Assembly (NCBI GenBank): GCA_963842305.1 | Contig: CAWJFW010000005.1 | Location: 62,001-126,000, forward strand | Origin: JAIBJN01 sp963842305 | Lineage (GTDB): Bacteria; Actinomycetota; Thermoleophilia; Gaiellales; Gaiellaceae | Reading direction: 5' to 3' | Length of the DNA: 64,000 nucleotides | In this document: positions 33,288 to 41,987 of the stretch, piece by piece | How positions within the stretch are numbered: the stretch's first letter is position 1 | Layout: each line of letters opens with the position of its first letter | Notes under the pieces: generated by a model | What the model was told of the DNA's origin: nothing | The model's database searches: none | Seen by the model: the letters and a program-made list of their open reading frames with translations, nothing else | Made by a program: the position numbers and the translations under genes

Positions 33288-34853
33288 GTGACCACCGCCT
33301 CGGACGTTCTCGCGCCGGCCGCCGCCGGCGCTTCCATCGGCCGCACGAGGCTGGGCATCGTCGTCTTCACAGCCGGCGCCGCGACCCTCGCCACGGAGAT
33401 CGCGGCCTCGCGGCTGCTCGCGCCCTACTTCGGGAGCTCAACGATCGTCTGGGCGAACATCATCGGTCTCATCCTGCTGTATCTCTCGATCGGGTACTGG
33501 CTGGGCGGGAAGGTGGCCGACCGCCGGCCCGAGCCGCGGCTCCTCGGCTGGATGCTGCTGGTCGCCGCCGGGGCGGTCGCGCTCACGCCGTTCGTCGCCC
33601 GCCCGATCCTCGACATCACCCTCCGCGGCCTCGACGCGGTGTCGATCGGGGCAGTCGTGGGCTCCTTCTTCGCCGCGCTCGCGCTCTTTGCCGTGCCGAT
33701 CACGCTCCTCGGGGCCGTGGCACCCTTCGCAATCCGGCTCGCGCTCGTGGACGTGAAGGAAGCGGGCGCGGTGGCCGGGCGCCTGTACGCGCTGTCCACC
33801 GTCGGAAGCATCGTGGGAACCTTCGTCTCGGCGATCGTCACCATCCCGTTGGTCGGGACGCAGCGGACGATGCTCGGCTCGGCCGTGCTGCTGGTCGTCG
33901 CCGCCGCACTCCTCCTCGGCACGCGCTGGCAGCTTCTCACCCTTGTCGCGCTGGGGCTGCTCTTCGTCCCCCCCGGGACGATCAAGGCGAGCTCCGGCCT
34001 CATCTTCGAGACCGAATCGCCGTACCAGTACGTCCAGATCGTCGAGCGCGACGACGGATCGCGCGCACTCCGGCTGAACGAGGGCGTCGCGGTGCACTCC
34101 GTCTGGCACGAGGGCTCGGTGCTCACCGGCGGCGTCTGGGACACGTTCCTCCTCGTGCCGCCGCTCCTCGACAGCCCGCCGAGGCGGATGCTCATCATCG
34201 GAAACGCGGGCGGCACGGTGGCGCGCGCCTACGGCGAGCTCTATCCGGACGTCGAGATCGACGGCGTCGAGATCGACCCCGAGGTAAGCGACGCCGCGCG
34301 CCGGTATATGGGCCTGGAGGACAATCCGCGGCTGAACGTGATCACCGCGGACGGGCGCCCGTTCCTCGAGCTGACGGACCAGGCGTACGACCTCATCGTC
34401 GTCGACGCCTACCACCAGCCCTACATCCCCTTCTATCTGGCGACGCGGGAGTTCTTCGCCGCGGTGCGCGACCATCTGCGGCCGGGAGGCGTCGTCGCGC
34501 TCAACGTGGCCAGCGTCCCCGGCGACGAGCGGCTCTCTGAGGCGATCGGAAGCACGTTGCTGGCGGAGTTCCCGCAAGCGTGGCGTTGGCGGCCGCTCCG
34601 GTTCAACGAGCTGATGCTCGGGTTCGACCGCGAGGTCACGAGGGACGAGCTCGTCGAGCGCGTCGAGGAAGCACCCGCACCCGTCGAGGCCCTCGTCCCG
34701 CTCTTCCAAGAGGGCATCTCGACGGTGGAGGCCCTCGAGCGCCCGCTGACCGATGACCGGGCGCCGGTCGAGTGGCTCACCGACCGGATGATCATCGACT
34801 TCGTCTCGCGCGGCGGCGAGCTCGACGAGGACTACCTGCCGACCCGGCCGTAA
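33288..34853 (+). CDS. Fused membrane/spermidine synthase-like protein
   Basis: 521 residues from GTG 33288. N-terminal half (about 20-225) has roughly seven membrane helices (GAATLATEIAASRLLAPYFG, WANIIGLILLYLSIGYWLGG, GAVAGRLYALSTVGSIVGTF). C-terminal half (about 240-500) is a Rossmann fold like SpeE: YQYVQIVE, IIGNAGGTVARAYGELYP, DGVEIDPEV and DLIVVDAYHQPYIPFYLATR. Similar fusions are called fused MFS/spermidine synthases; real polyamine activity is unproven. Five bases after the phosphatase; its 3' end overlaps the convergent gene by 22 bases. Confidence 0.87.
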   Translation: MTTASDVLAPAAAGASIGRTRLGIVVFTAGAATLATEIAASRLLAPYFGSSTIVWANIIGLILLYLSIGYWLGGKVADRRPEPRLLGWMLLVAAGAVALTPFVARPILDITLRGLDAVSIGAVVGSFFAALALFAVPITLLGAVAPFAIRLALVDVKEAGAVAGRLYALSTVGSIVGTFVSAIVTIPLVGTQRTMLGSAVLLVVAAALLLGTRWQLLTLVALGLLFVPPGTIKASSGLIFETESPYQYVQIVERDDGSRALRLNEGVAVHSVWHEGSVLTGGVWDTFLLVPPLLDSPPRRMLIIGNAGGTVARAYGELYPDVEIDGVEIDPEVSDAARRYMGLEDNPRLNVITADGRPFLELTDQAYDLIVVDAYHQPYIPFYLATREFFAAVRDHLRPGGVVALNVASVPGDERLSEAIGSTLLAEFPQAWRWRPLRFNELMLGFDREVTRDELVERVEEAPAPVEALVPLFQEGISTVEALERPLTDDRAPVEWLTDRMIIDFVSRGGELDEDYLPTRP

Positions 34854-35245
34854 CGAGACCCGGCGGCAAGCGCGCCGAGGAGCACACCGGCCGCGAAGAG
34901 CTGAACCGAGGCGGGCAGCCCGCCCGCCTTGTGCCAGCCGCGGATCCGGTGGCTCGGATAGAGCTTCCGCCCGCCCGGGCGCGGGAGTGGCAGGACATGC
35001 TCGACGTCGGGGACGGAGGCGGCCACGGCGCCGACGACGACCGGATCAGCCGGTCCTCGCGTTGCCGCCAGCAGGGCGAGTCCGGCGAAGCCGCTGAGCG
35101 TCTCGAACCGGCGCGAGGCGATGTCCTGATGCGGCACCGCGTCGCCCAGGGCGTGCGCCAGCAGCCCGAGACCGAGCGCGCGCCCCCGTGACCCGGCCAG
35201 AGCACCGACGAGGCCGCCGGTGGCGACGTGGAGCGAGACGATCAC
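34832..35245 (-). CDS. Membrane protein with conserved His/Asp motifs (YdjM-like?)
   Basis: 137 residues from GTG 35245. Motifs LLAHALGDAVPHQDIASRRF, SVPDVEHVLPLPRPGG and LYPSHRIRGWH suggest metal ligands, as in membrane-bound hydrolases of the YdjM type. Two or three membrane helices, including near the C-terminus (LFAAGVLLGALAAG). The longer frame to 35521 would run antisense through the neighbouring gene, so I prefer the shorter start. Enzyme activity is a guess. Confidence 0.6.
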   Translation of the reverse strand: MIVSLHVATGGLVGALAGSRGRALGLGLLAHALGDAVPHQDIASRRFETLSGFAGLALLAATRGPADPVVVGAVAASVPDVEHVLPLPRPGGRKLYPSHRIRGWHKAGGLPASVQLFAAGVLLGALAAGSRYGRVGR

Positions 35246-35290
35246 GAGGAGAAGGATTGCAGCCGCGCGTTCGTCTAAGATCGCGTAGCG

Positions 35291-36244
35291 GTGGGTCGTT
35301 TGCGGTTCGCGGTGGTTGCCGTCGTTGCGCTGGTCGCAGCGGCGCCTGCGAGCGCCCAGGTTCCCGTGATCGCGGGCGGCGTCACGATCGCCGGCGTCGA
35401 GGTCGGGGGCCTGACCGCGGCCGAGGCGACGGCCGAGGTCCAAGCCGCCTTCAATGAGCCCGTGAAGGTCGCTCTCGGAACGGGGACGCTCTCCGTTGTC
35501 CCCGGCAAGCTGGGTGGCCACCCGAGAATCGGACAGGCCGTGACGGCGGCGCTCGCCGCGCCTGTCGGCGCGGCGCTAGAGCTTGACGTGAACGTGTTGA
35601 ACGGCGCGCTTCGCGCCTGGGTCAACCACCGCGCAAAGGCGTTCTACCGAGCGCCCGTCTCGGCACGCATCAAGCGGGTGGGTCTCAGGCCCAGCATCGT
35701 CGCGGCCAAGCCTGGCAGGCGGCTCGTTCGAACGATCGCGAGGACACGCCTGCGCGCCGCGCTCCTGGCTCACGGACGGAGCCTCACGCTCAGCACCCGC
35801 TCGATCAAGCCGAAGGTCGGGGCCCGCGCCGTGGGTCCCGCGGTCGTCGTTCGCCGAAGCTCCCACCGCCTCATCCTCTACCGCGGCTTCTCCCCCGGAA
35901 AGATGCGACCCGTCGCCTCGTTTCCCGTCGCCGTCGGCCAGGCTGTGTTCCCGACTCCTCTGGGAAGCTTCAGCATCCGCACGATGACGCGGAATCCCTG
36001 GTGGTATCCACCGGATTCGGACTGGGCGGACGGCGCGCAGCCGATTCCTCCGGGGCCCGGAAACCCGCTCGGCACACGGTGGATGGGCCTCAGCGTCGGC
36101 GGCGTCGGCATCCACGGCACGTACAACTCGCTCTCCGTCGGTACCTCGGCCTCCCACGGCTGCATCCGCATGCACATCCGCAGCGCGGAGTGGCTCTTCG
36201 AGCGCGTGCGCATCGGGACGCCGGTCTTCATCATCGGCGCTTAA
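35291..36244 (+). CDS. L,D-transpeptidase (YkuD domain)
   Basis: 317 residues from GTG 35291. Signal peptide to about 22 (AAAPASA). Middle region resembles a peptidoglycan-binding domain (ITIAGVEVGGLTAAEATAEV). YkuD domain from about 185: SSHRLILYRG, FPTPLGSFSIRT, then GIHGTYNSLSVGTSASHGC with catalytic Cys291 in the HGT...S-H-G-C-I-R signature. Makes 3-3 peptidoglycan cross-links or attaches proteins outside the membrane. Intact active site. Confidence 0.94.
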   Translation: MGRLRFAVVAVVALVAAAPASAQVPVIAGGVTIAGVEVGGLTAAEATAEVQAAFNEPVKVALGTGTLSVVPGKLGGHPRIGQAVTAALAAPVGAALELDVNVLNGALRAWVNHRAKAFYRAPVSARIKRVGLRPSIVAAKPGRRLVRTIARTRLRAALLAHGRSLTLSTRSIKPKVGARAVGPAVVVRRSSHRLILYRGFSPGKMRPVASFPVAVGQAVFPTPLGSFSIRTMTRNPWWYPPDSDWADGAQPIPPGPGNPLGTRWMGLSVGGVGIHGTYNSLSVGTSASHGCIRMHIRSAEWLFERVRIGTPVFIIGA

Positions 36245-36270
36245 GCGGCCGCTAGACTGGATCGCGGCTC

Positions 36271-36834
36271 ATGGCGCGCCGCGCGAAGCTCATCCTGCAG
36301 GCGGCCGCCGTCCTCGTGGTCGTCCTCCTCGTCGCGCTCCTTGGCTGGAAGGTGACCCAGCAGACGGAGGGTCGCGGCCTCGACGACGCCCTCGAGCAGG
36401 GGGAGCGCCCGGCGGCGCCCGAGGTCGCCTTCGAGTCGCTCGACGGCGACGATGAGATCCGGCTTGCCGACTACCGGGGCAAGGCGCTCGTCCTCAACTT
36501 CTGGGCCTCGTGGTGCGGGCCGTGCAGGGACGAGGCGCCGTTGCTCGAGGAGACCTGGCAGCGCTACCGCGACGAGGGGCTCGTCGTGATCGGCATCGAC
36601 GCCCAGGACTTCCGTAGCGACGCCCGCGGCTTCGTCGAGCGCTACGGGCTCACCTATCCGATCGCCTACGACGGACAGGGCTCGAGCCTCGGGCGCTTCG
36701 GCAACACGGGTTTCCCGGAAACGTGGTTCGTCGGGCGCGACGGGCGCCTTGTCGGCGAGCACATCGTCGGGCCGTTCGACCGCGAGCAGCTCGAGGCGAA
36801 CGTCCGGGCGGCGCTCGACACCGCCTCGCGATGA
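36271..36834 (+). CDS. TlpA/ResA-like thiol:disulfide oxidoreductase
   Basis: 187 residues. Membrane anchor at about 6-27, then an AhpC/TSA-Redoxin fold with WASWCGPCRDEAPLLEE (CxxC active site) and cis-Pro segment NTGFPETWFV. In cytochrome c maturation such proteins reduce apocytochrome or CcmH cysteines outside the membrane, supplied with electrons by CcdA. The overlap with ccmH (ATGA) confirms linkage. Confidence 0.92.
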   Translation: MARRAKLILQAAAVLVVVLLVALLGWKVTQQTEGRGLDDALEQGERPAAPEVAFESLDGDDEIRLADYRGKALVLNFWASWCGPCRDEAPLLEETWQRYRDEGLVVIGIDAQDFRSDARGFVERYGLTYPIAYDGQGSSLGRFGNTGFPETWFVGRDGRLVGEHIVGPFDREQLEANVRAALDTASR

Positions 36835-37697
36835 AGCGCCTGCTTCTCGCGGGTGCCGTCCTGCTCGTGCTCCTCGCGCCGGCTTGCGGCGGCGACGAGG
36901 ACGAGTCCCCGACGCTTGCCCAGCTCGAGAAGCGCTACATCTGCCCAACCTGCCACACGACGCTCGAGCTCTCGAACGCCCCGGTGGCGGATCGCATGCG
37001 CGCGATCATCAGCGAGCGAATCGCGGCCGGCGACTCGGTCGAGGAGATCGACGCGGCGCTCGTCGACAACTTCGGCGAGGGAGTGCTGGCCTCGCCGCCG
37101 AAGGAGGGGTTCAACCTGCTCGCGTGGGTGTTGCCGCTGGTCGCCGGGGTAATTGCAATCTGCGTGGTGGCCGTCGCGGTGCGGCGCTGGAGCCGGGCCC
37201 GGCCCGAGGGTGAGTCGGAGGAGGCGGTGTCGGCGAACGGCCGACCGGCGCTCGACCCCGAACTCGAGCGCAGAGTCGACGAAGAGCTCGCGCGGTTCGA
37301 CAACTGGACAGATGCTCGACTGCCGGCCAGCGCAATCACGGATGGCGACTGCGACGCGGCGCCGGATCGCGGCGCTCGTCATCGCCCGTACTTCATCAGT
37401 ACGGGCCGCTGCCGATCGCGGCCCACAGACAAGAAGCGAAGATCCCCCTCGCCTTCGCCGCCGGCCTCGTCTCGTTCGCCACCCCGTGCGTCCTGCCGCT
37501 CGTTCCCGGCTATCTGGCCATCGTCTCGGGCCAGGAAGTCGGCGCCGGCGGGCGCCGAGTCGTTCTGGCCAGCCTCCCCTTCGTCGTCGGCTTCACGGGC
37601 GTCTTCGTCGCGCTCGGAGCCGCTGCCGCGGCGGCCGGGAGCCTCTTCGGAGAAAACAGGGAGTTGCTGCTCGCGATCGCGGGGCTCCTGGTCGTGA
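36831..37697 (+). CDS. ccmH: CcmH-like cytochrome c biogenesis protein, C-terminus uncertain
   Basis: Read to the in-frame stop it has 288 residues, but the CcmH part ends near residue 155 (37300). Lipobox LLAPAC, then CcmH motif YICPTCHTTLELSNAPVADR (CxxC heme-ligation thiol pair), helix LVDNFGEGVLASPPKEGFN, and a membrane helix LLAWVLPLVAGVIAICVVAV. The rest of the frame runs over the ccdA gene and looks non-coding, so an indel near 37300-37440 probably removed the true stop. Confidence 0.78.
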   Translation: MKRLLLAGAVLLVLLAPACGGDEDESPTLAQLEKRYICPTCHTTLELSNAPVADRMRAIISERIAAGDSVEEIDAALVDNFGEGVLASPPKEGFNLLAWVLPLVAGVIAICVVAVAVRRWSRARPEGESEEAVSANGRPALDPELERRVDEELARFDNWTDARLPASAITDGDCDAAPDRGARHRPYFISTGRCRSRPTDKKRRSPSPSPPASSRSPPRASCRSFPAIWPSSRARKSAPAGAESFWPASPSSSASRASSSRSEPLPRRPGASSEKTGSCCSRSRGSWS

Positions 37698-38134
37698 TCC
37701 TCGGCTTCGCCATGATGGGGCTGCTCCCCTTGCCCTTTCTCGATCGACTCGTGGCTCCCGGGCTCGTCGAGGGCGCGCGAAGCACGGGCTCCGCGGCGCT
37801 CCTCGGGGCTGCGTTCGGCCTATGCGCCGCCCCCTGCATCGGCCCCGTGCTCGCGGGGATCCTCGCTCTGGCCGGCGAGGGCCAGACCGTCGCGCAGGGG
37901 ACGATCCTCCTTCTCGTCTACTCCGCGGGCCTCGCGCTGCCATTCCTCGCAGTCGGCGTCGGCTTCGACCGAGCGCTCGGCGCCTTCCGTTGGCTCCGCG
38001 ACCACTACGGGACGCTGCGAATCGTGGCCGGTGCCATGCTCGTCGCGCTCGGGCTCCTGCTCTTCTTCGATCGCTTCTGGTGGCTCAACGTCGGCGTGAA
38101 CCGGGTCTTCGAGTTCTTCGGGATCGGCGTGTGA
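37409..38134 (+). CDS. ccdA: CcdA/DsbD-like membrane thiol reductant transporter, start uncertain
   Basis: Clear CcdA: LAFAAGLVSFATPCVLPLVP (first Cys), AFGLCAAPCIGPVLAGILAL (second Cys), six membrane helices. The coding frame is open from 37214 but contains no ATG, GTG or TTG before 37664, well inside the protein. CTG 37409 (LPIAAHRQEAKIPLAF) is the nearest plausible start; otherwise the gene continues from ccmH after a frameshift. Passes electrons from cytoplasmic thioredoxin to TlpA/CcmH. Thioredoxin reductase is encoded elsewhere in the window. Confidence 0.75.
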   Translation: MPIAAHRQEAKIPLAFAAGLVSFATPCVLPLVPGYLAIVSGQEVGAGGRRVVLASLPFVVGFTGVFVALGAAAAAAGSLFGENRELLLAIAGLLVVILGFAMMGLLPLPFLDRLVAPGLVEGARSTGSAALLGAAFGLCAAPCIGPVLAGILALAGEGQTVAQGTILLLVYSAGLALPFLAVGVGFDRALGAFRWLRDHYGTLRIVAGAMLVALGLLLFFDRFWWLNVGVNRVFEFFGIGV

Positions 38135-38135
38135 G

Positions 38136-38477
38136 CTAGGCGCTTCGCAGCACCGGCGGCGGGAGGTCCGGGAAGCAGCCGCGCGCCGCCTCGACCGAGG
38201 CGAGGAGCGCGGCGACATCGAGCCCGCGGTGTACAGGGGCGTACGGGCCGAGCCGCCTCACAGCCTTCTCGAGCTGGCGCTCGCAGCCGACCTCGTTCCC
38301 GCGCCCTGCCTGGTACCAGGCGACTGCGACGTGGACGAGGCCCTGGAAGAAGTCGCGCTCCCGCTGATCGGCCGCGCGCCAGGCATCTTCCAGCACCTCG
38401 TGGGCGGCGAAGAACCCACCTGCCTGGATCAGCTCGACCCCGCGCGCGAGCTCGGCGCCCCGGTCGTCAGCGTTCAT
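38136..38477 (-). CDS. DUF309 family protein
   Basis: 113 residues, all-helical. Family signature FFAAHEVLEDAWRAADQRER then FFQGLVHVAVAWYQAGRGN (conserved His, Glu and Gln residues), typical of DUF309, often encoded near metabolic genes. The conserved His/Glu pairs may bind a metal. Converges on ccdA with one base between stops. No function assigned. Confidence 0.88.
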   Translation of the reverse strand: MNADDRGAELARGVELIQAGGFFAAHEVLEDAWRAADQRERDFFQGLVHVAVAWYQAGRGNEVGCERQLEKAVRRLGPYAPVHRGLDVAALLASVEAARGCFPDLPPPVLRSA

Positions 38478-38627
38478 TGCGGGACGACGTCTCGCCGTCG
38501 GGCTGTGATGGGCGAGTGCGAGGCAAGGACGCAGGGAGCGTTCGGGGGTACGGGCGCGACTGAAGACGCCGCGGCGCGCCGGCCAGCGCGGCCGGGCGGC
38601 ACAGGGCTTCGTTCCGAGATGAGCGAT

Positions 38628-38948
38628 TCAAAGGACGACCTTCACCTCTCCGTCCTCGACCACGACCTCGTACGTTTCGAGCTTGATCGCCCGGTCGAAC
38701 TCGTTCTCCCCCGTTCGCACGTCGTACTGCCAGCCGTGCCACGGGCACGAGACCACGCAGCCGTGGAGCTTCCCACGGCCGAGTGGGCCCTTCAGGTGCA
38801 GGCAGGCGTGTTGCGTCGCGTAGAAGCCGTCCTCGCAATGGAAGACCGCGACCTCCGTGTCTCCTGCCTCGGCCACGAGCGCGGTCCCGGCCGGGACGTC
38901 CTCGACCAGGGCAACCGTGTACAGCCGGCCGACCGCCATCGCGGGCAA
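38628..38948 (-). CDS. Rieske [2Fe-2S] protein, NirD/ferredoxin-like
   Basis: 106 residues. Rieske domain with the first ligand pair CLH (ACLHLKGPLG) and the second CPWHGWQYDV (C-x2-H). Short, soluble, no signal peptide, so a dioxygenase-type ferredoxin or NirD-like partner rather than a bc1 subunit. Divergent from the degenerate receiver/ferredoxin genes, hinting at shared redox function. A start at MAVGRL (38939) is also possible. Confidence 0.9.
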   Translation of the reverse strand: MPAMAVGRLYTVALVEDVPAGTALVAEAGDTEVAVFHCEDGFYATQHACLHLKGPLGRGKLHGCVVSCPWHGWQYDVRTGENEFDRAIKLETYEVVVEDGEVKVVL

Positions 38949-38998
38949 AGTACCAGAGCCCTTTCCTCGAGCCGGTTCAGGCTGGTACGCTGCCGCCC

Positions 38999-39307
38999 GT
39001 GGCCACGATCCTGCTCGTTGGGGTCGACCTGTTCTTTCGAGGGAAGCTCGATGTCTTGCTCGGCACGAGCCACCGCCTAACGACGACGGACAGCATCGAC
39101 CCGCCGGATCTGGTCATCTGCGATCTTGCGCGGGTCGAGGCTGACGAGGTCGCCGACACCTATCCGGACGTGCCCATCCTCGGCTACACGAATCACACCG
39201 ATACCGCGGGCCTGCGAGCTGCCCAGACGGCCGGCCTCGACAAGGTCGTGGCCCGGTCTGCGCTCGCCGAACGGGCTCCTCAACTGGTCGATGAGCTCGT
39301 TGCATAG
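38999..39307 (+). CDS. Degenerate receiver-like (CheY-fold) protein
   Basis: 102 residues from GTG 38999. Alpha/beta pattern of a receiver (ILLVGVD, LVICDLARV, PILGYTNHTD, KVVARSALAERAPQLVDEL). The acidic pair at strand one is reduced to a single Asp, yet an Asp remains at the phosphoacceptor place (ICDLA). The canonical Lys at strand five is not obvious. Probably a pseudo-receiver. Twelve bases ahead of the ferredoxin gene. Confidence 0.6.
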   Translation: MATILLVGVDLFFRGKLDVLLGTSHRLTTTDSIDPPDLVICDLARVEADEVADTYPDVPILGYTNHTDTAGLRAAQTAGLDKVVARSALAERAPQLVDELVA

Positions 39308-39318
39308 ACTGGCGCCGA

Positions 39319-39630
39319 GTGACCTACATCATCGCAGAGCCGTGCATTGACATCCTGGACAAGTCCTGTGTGGACGTCTGTCCGGTGGACTGCATCCACG
39401 AGGCGAACCGGATGCTCATCATCGATCCGGAGGAGTGCATCGACTGCGGAGCATGTGAACCGGAGTGCCCGGTCGAGGCGATTTTCCCGGAGGACGCGCT
39501 TCCGGAGAAGTGGGAGCCGTTCGTAAAGATCAACTACGCCTTCGACGAGGGAATGGACGTCATCAACAAGCTCGTCGACGAGTACGCGACGGAGCACAAC
39601 GTCCAGAATCCCCCGCTCGACCAGCGTTAG
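39319..39630 (+). CDS. fdxA: 7Fe ferredoxin (3Fe-4S + 4Fe-4S), FdxA-like
   Basis: 103 residues with GTG start. Cysteine pattern: SCVDVCPVDCIHE for the 3Fe/4Fe cluster site and ECIDCGACEPECPVEAI for the 4Fe-4S cluster. The C-terminal helix (FVKINYAFDEGMDVINKLV) is the FdxA-type extension. Cytoplasmic low-potential electron carrier used by P450s, oxidoreductases or pyruvate:ferredoxin systems. Neighbours: degenerate receiver and Rieske protein. Confidence 0.94.
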   Translation: MTYIIAEPCIDILDKSCVDVCPVDCIHEANRMLIIDPEECIDCGACEPECPVEAIFPEDALPEKWEPFVKINYAFDEGMDVINKLVDEYATEHNVQNPPLDQR

Positions 39631-39647
39631 ACGCTCGAGGAGGAGCC

Positions 39648-40736
39648 ATGGCGACGCAGGCCGACAACGCGCAGCGGGATGCCCTCGCCGAACGTCTCTT
39701 CGGCGCCGCGCTCGGCGCGTACGAGCTCTTCACCGTCCACCTCGGAGATCGACTCGGCTACTACCGGGCGCTCGTCGAGGTTGCTGACGTGACGCCGGGC
39801 GAGCTCGCCGAGGTGACCGGAACCGACGAGCGATACGCGCGCGAGTGGCTCGAGCAGCAGGCGGTCGCCGGCATTCTCGAGGTGGACGATGTCGAGGCCG
39901 CTGCAGAAGAGCGCCGCTACCGGCTCCCCGCGGGGCACGCGGAGGTGCTGGTCGACCGGGACTCCCTGTCCCACCTGACGCCGATGGCCCGCTACGGCGT
40001 CTCCTTCGCCCAGACGCTTCCCGCGATCGAGGACGCCTTCCGCACGGGCGGCGGGGTTTCCTGGGAGGACTTCGGCGGGCTGGCGCGCGAGGGGCAGGGA
40101 GACGTCAACCGCCCGCTCTACGCAAATCTGCTCGGCTCCGAGTGGCTGCCTGCTGTCACCGATGTCCACGAGCGGCTCCAGGCCGATCCTCCTGCACGGG
40201 TGGCGGACGTGGCCTGCGGAGCAGGGTGGTCGAGCATCGCGATCGCGAGGGCCTATCCGAAAGTGAGCGTCGACGGCCTCGACCTGGACGAGCGGTCCGT
40301 CGCGCTCGCGCGCGAGAACGTCGCCGGGACCGAGGTCGCCGACCGCGTCACCTTTCAGGCGCGCGACGCGAGCGATTCCGAGCTGGCCGGCTCCTATCAG
40401 CTCGTGACGATCTTCGAGGCGCTCCACGACATGTCCAGGCCGGTCGAGGTGCTGCGTGCGCTGCGCGGGCTCCTGGCCGAGGACGGCGCCCTGATCGTGA
40501 TGGACGAGCGCGTCGCGGACTCGTTCACCGCTCCCGGCGACGACATCGAACGGATCATGTACACGTACAGCGTCCTCTGCTGCCTCCCGGTGGGCCGCTC
40601 TGAGACGCCCTCGGCCGCCACCGGCACGGTCATGCGCACGGACACCCTTCGCCGCTATGCGAAGGAGGCCGGGTTCGCGGACGTCGAGGTGCTTCCGATC
40701 GAGCACGAGGTCTTCCGCTTCTACCGCCTCCGCTGA
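39648..40736 (+). CDS. SAM-dependent methyltransferase with winged-helix N-terminus
   Basis: 362 residues. N-terminal winged helix (about 10-105: LFGAALGAYELFTVHLGDRL, VTPGELAEVTGTDERYAREW) followed by a class I Rossmann methyltransferase: ADVACGAGWSSIAIARAYP (motif I), VDGLDLDERSV, TFQARDAS and VTIFEALHDMSRPVEVLR. This layout is shared by small-molecule O-/C-methyltransferases and by CheR-unrelated regulators. AGGAGG precedes the ATG. Substrate unknown. Confidence 0.87.
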   Translation: MATQADNAQRDALAERLFGAALGAYELFTVHLGDRLGYYRALVEVADVTPGELAEVTGTDERYAREWLEQQAVAGILEVDDVEAAAEERRYRLPAGHAEVLVDRDSLSHLTPMARYGVSFAQTLPAIEDAFRTGGGVSWEDFGGLAREGQGDVNRPLYANLLGSEWLPAVTDVHERLQADPPARVADVACGAGWSSIAIARAYPKVSVDGLDLDERSVALARENVAGTEVADRVTFQARDASDSELAGSYQLVTIFEALHDMSRPVEVLRALRGLLAEDGALIVMDERVADSFTAPGDDIERIMYTYSVLCCLPVGRSETPSAATGTVMRTDTLRRYAKEAGFADVEVLPIEHEVFRFYRLR

Positions 40737-40745
40737 CGCGGACGA

Positions 40746-41987
40746 CTATGCGGGCGTCAGCCTGAGCTCGCCAGGGAGATCCCGTTCGAGCGCGAGCGCG
40801 CCCACGCCGGCGACCAGGCACACGGCCGCCGCTGCGGGCCACAGCGCCATGGGTTCGGCAGCGAGGACGAAACCGCCGACGGCGGGGCCGATGATGAACC
40901 CGATGTCCCAGGAGATCGTCGAGACGGCCATGTAGCGGCCGCGGAGGCGTGGCGGGGCGAGGTCGGCCACGAGCGCGCCCTGGACGGGTCCCTGGAAGCA
41001 CTCGCCGAGCCCGAACACGATCGCGGCGACCCCGAACGCCACAGTGGCGGCCGCGGCTTCGAGCCAAAGGCCTCCGAAGAGGACGACGAGCCAGGCCGCC
41101 GCCCAGAGCACGCACATGACCCCGAGGGCGGCCATTCGCCGCCTTCCCTCGAGCGCCTTCGCAATGGGAAACTGTGCCAGGACGATCACGAGCGTGTTGA
41201 CAAGAAAGATGACTCCGATCCCCGCCTCGGCCACGCCCGCCTCGTTCTTCGCGAAGACCGGCAAGAGCTCGAACTGCGCGTAGCCCGCCGCGACGAAGAG
41301 AACGTTCAGCAGCACGATCCCGCGGAAGACGCGGTCGCGGATGACGTCGGCGTAGCGTCCCGGCGCGAGCGCGGCGCGCTCCTCGGCGTGGACCGGTTCG
41401 GGCACGAACGCCAGCATGCCGACGAAGACGAGGAAGGTCGCCGCGTCGAGGAGGAAGAGGACCGTGAAGCTCGTCGGGTTCCCTGTCGTCGCGATCAGCC
41501 CGCCGGCAACGCCACCGAGCCCGATCCCCAGGTTCCGTGAGACTCGCTGGAGCGCGAACGCCGCATGGCGGCGGTGCTGCGGGGTCAACCCGGCCAGAAG
41601 CGCCGACTGGCTGGGCCAGAAGCCGGCGTTCCCCACTCCGGCCACGGCGCTCGCTAGGAACGCATGCCACGGCTCCTTGATGAACGCATAGCTCCCGTAG
41701 CCGACGGCGAGGAGAACGAGCGCGGCCGCGAGGGTCGCGCGGCCTCCGATCCGATCGACCACGATGCCGACACCGGGCCCGGCGAGCAGGCTGACTGCCC
41801 CGGCCGTCGCCAGCACGAGCCCGGACATCCCGAGCGAGAAGCCGCGCACGTTGTGCAGGTAGATGACGAGAAACGGGAAGGCGAGGCCGTTGCCGACGGC
41901 GTTCGCCAGCCCACCGAGACTGAGGATCCAGACGGGGCGAGGAAGCCGCGGATCGAGGCTCCTGAGGTACCGGCCGAGAGCCCTCAA
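40746..41987 (-). CDS. MFS transporter (drug/metabolite efflux type)
   Basis: 413 residues with about 12 membrane helices. MFS signature between TM2 and TM3 (GIVVDRIGGRATLAAALVL) and a similar motif in the second half (IAKALEGRRRMAALG); helix 4 has GNAGFWPSQSALLAGL. No N-terminal signal peptide. Its start overlaps the upstream isocitrate-dehydrogenase-like gene by four bases, so the two are co-transcribed. Substrate not deducible. Confidence 0.9.
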   Translation of the reverse strand: MRALGRYLRSLDPRLPRPVWILSLGGLANAVGNGLAFPFLVIYLHNVRGFSLGMSGLVLATAGAVSLLAGPGVGIVVDRIGGRATLAAALVLLAVGYGSYAFIKEPWHAFLASAVAGVGNAGFWPSQSALLAGLTPQHRRHAAFALQRVSRNLGIGLGGVAGGLIATTGNPTSFTVLFLLDAATFLVFVGMLAFVPEPVHAEERAALAPGRYADVIRDRVFRGIVLLNVLFVAAGYAQFELLPVFAKNEAGVAEAGIGVIFLVNTLVIVLAQFPIAKALEGRRRMAALGVMCVLWAAAWLVVLFGGLWLEAAAATVAFGVAAIVFGLGECFQGPVQGALVADLAPPRLRGRYMAVSTISWDIGFIIGPAVGGFVLAAEPMALWPAAAAVCLVAGVGALALERDLPGELRLTPA

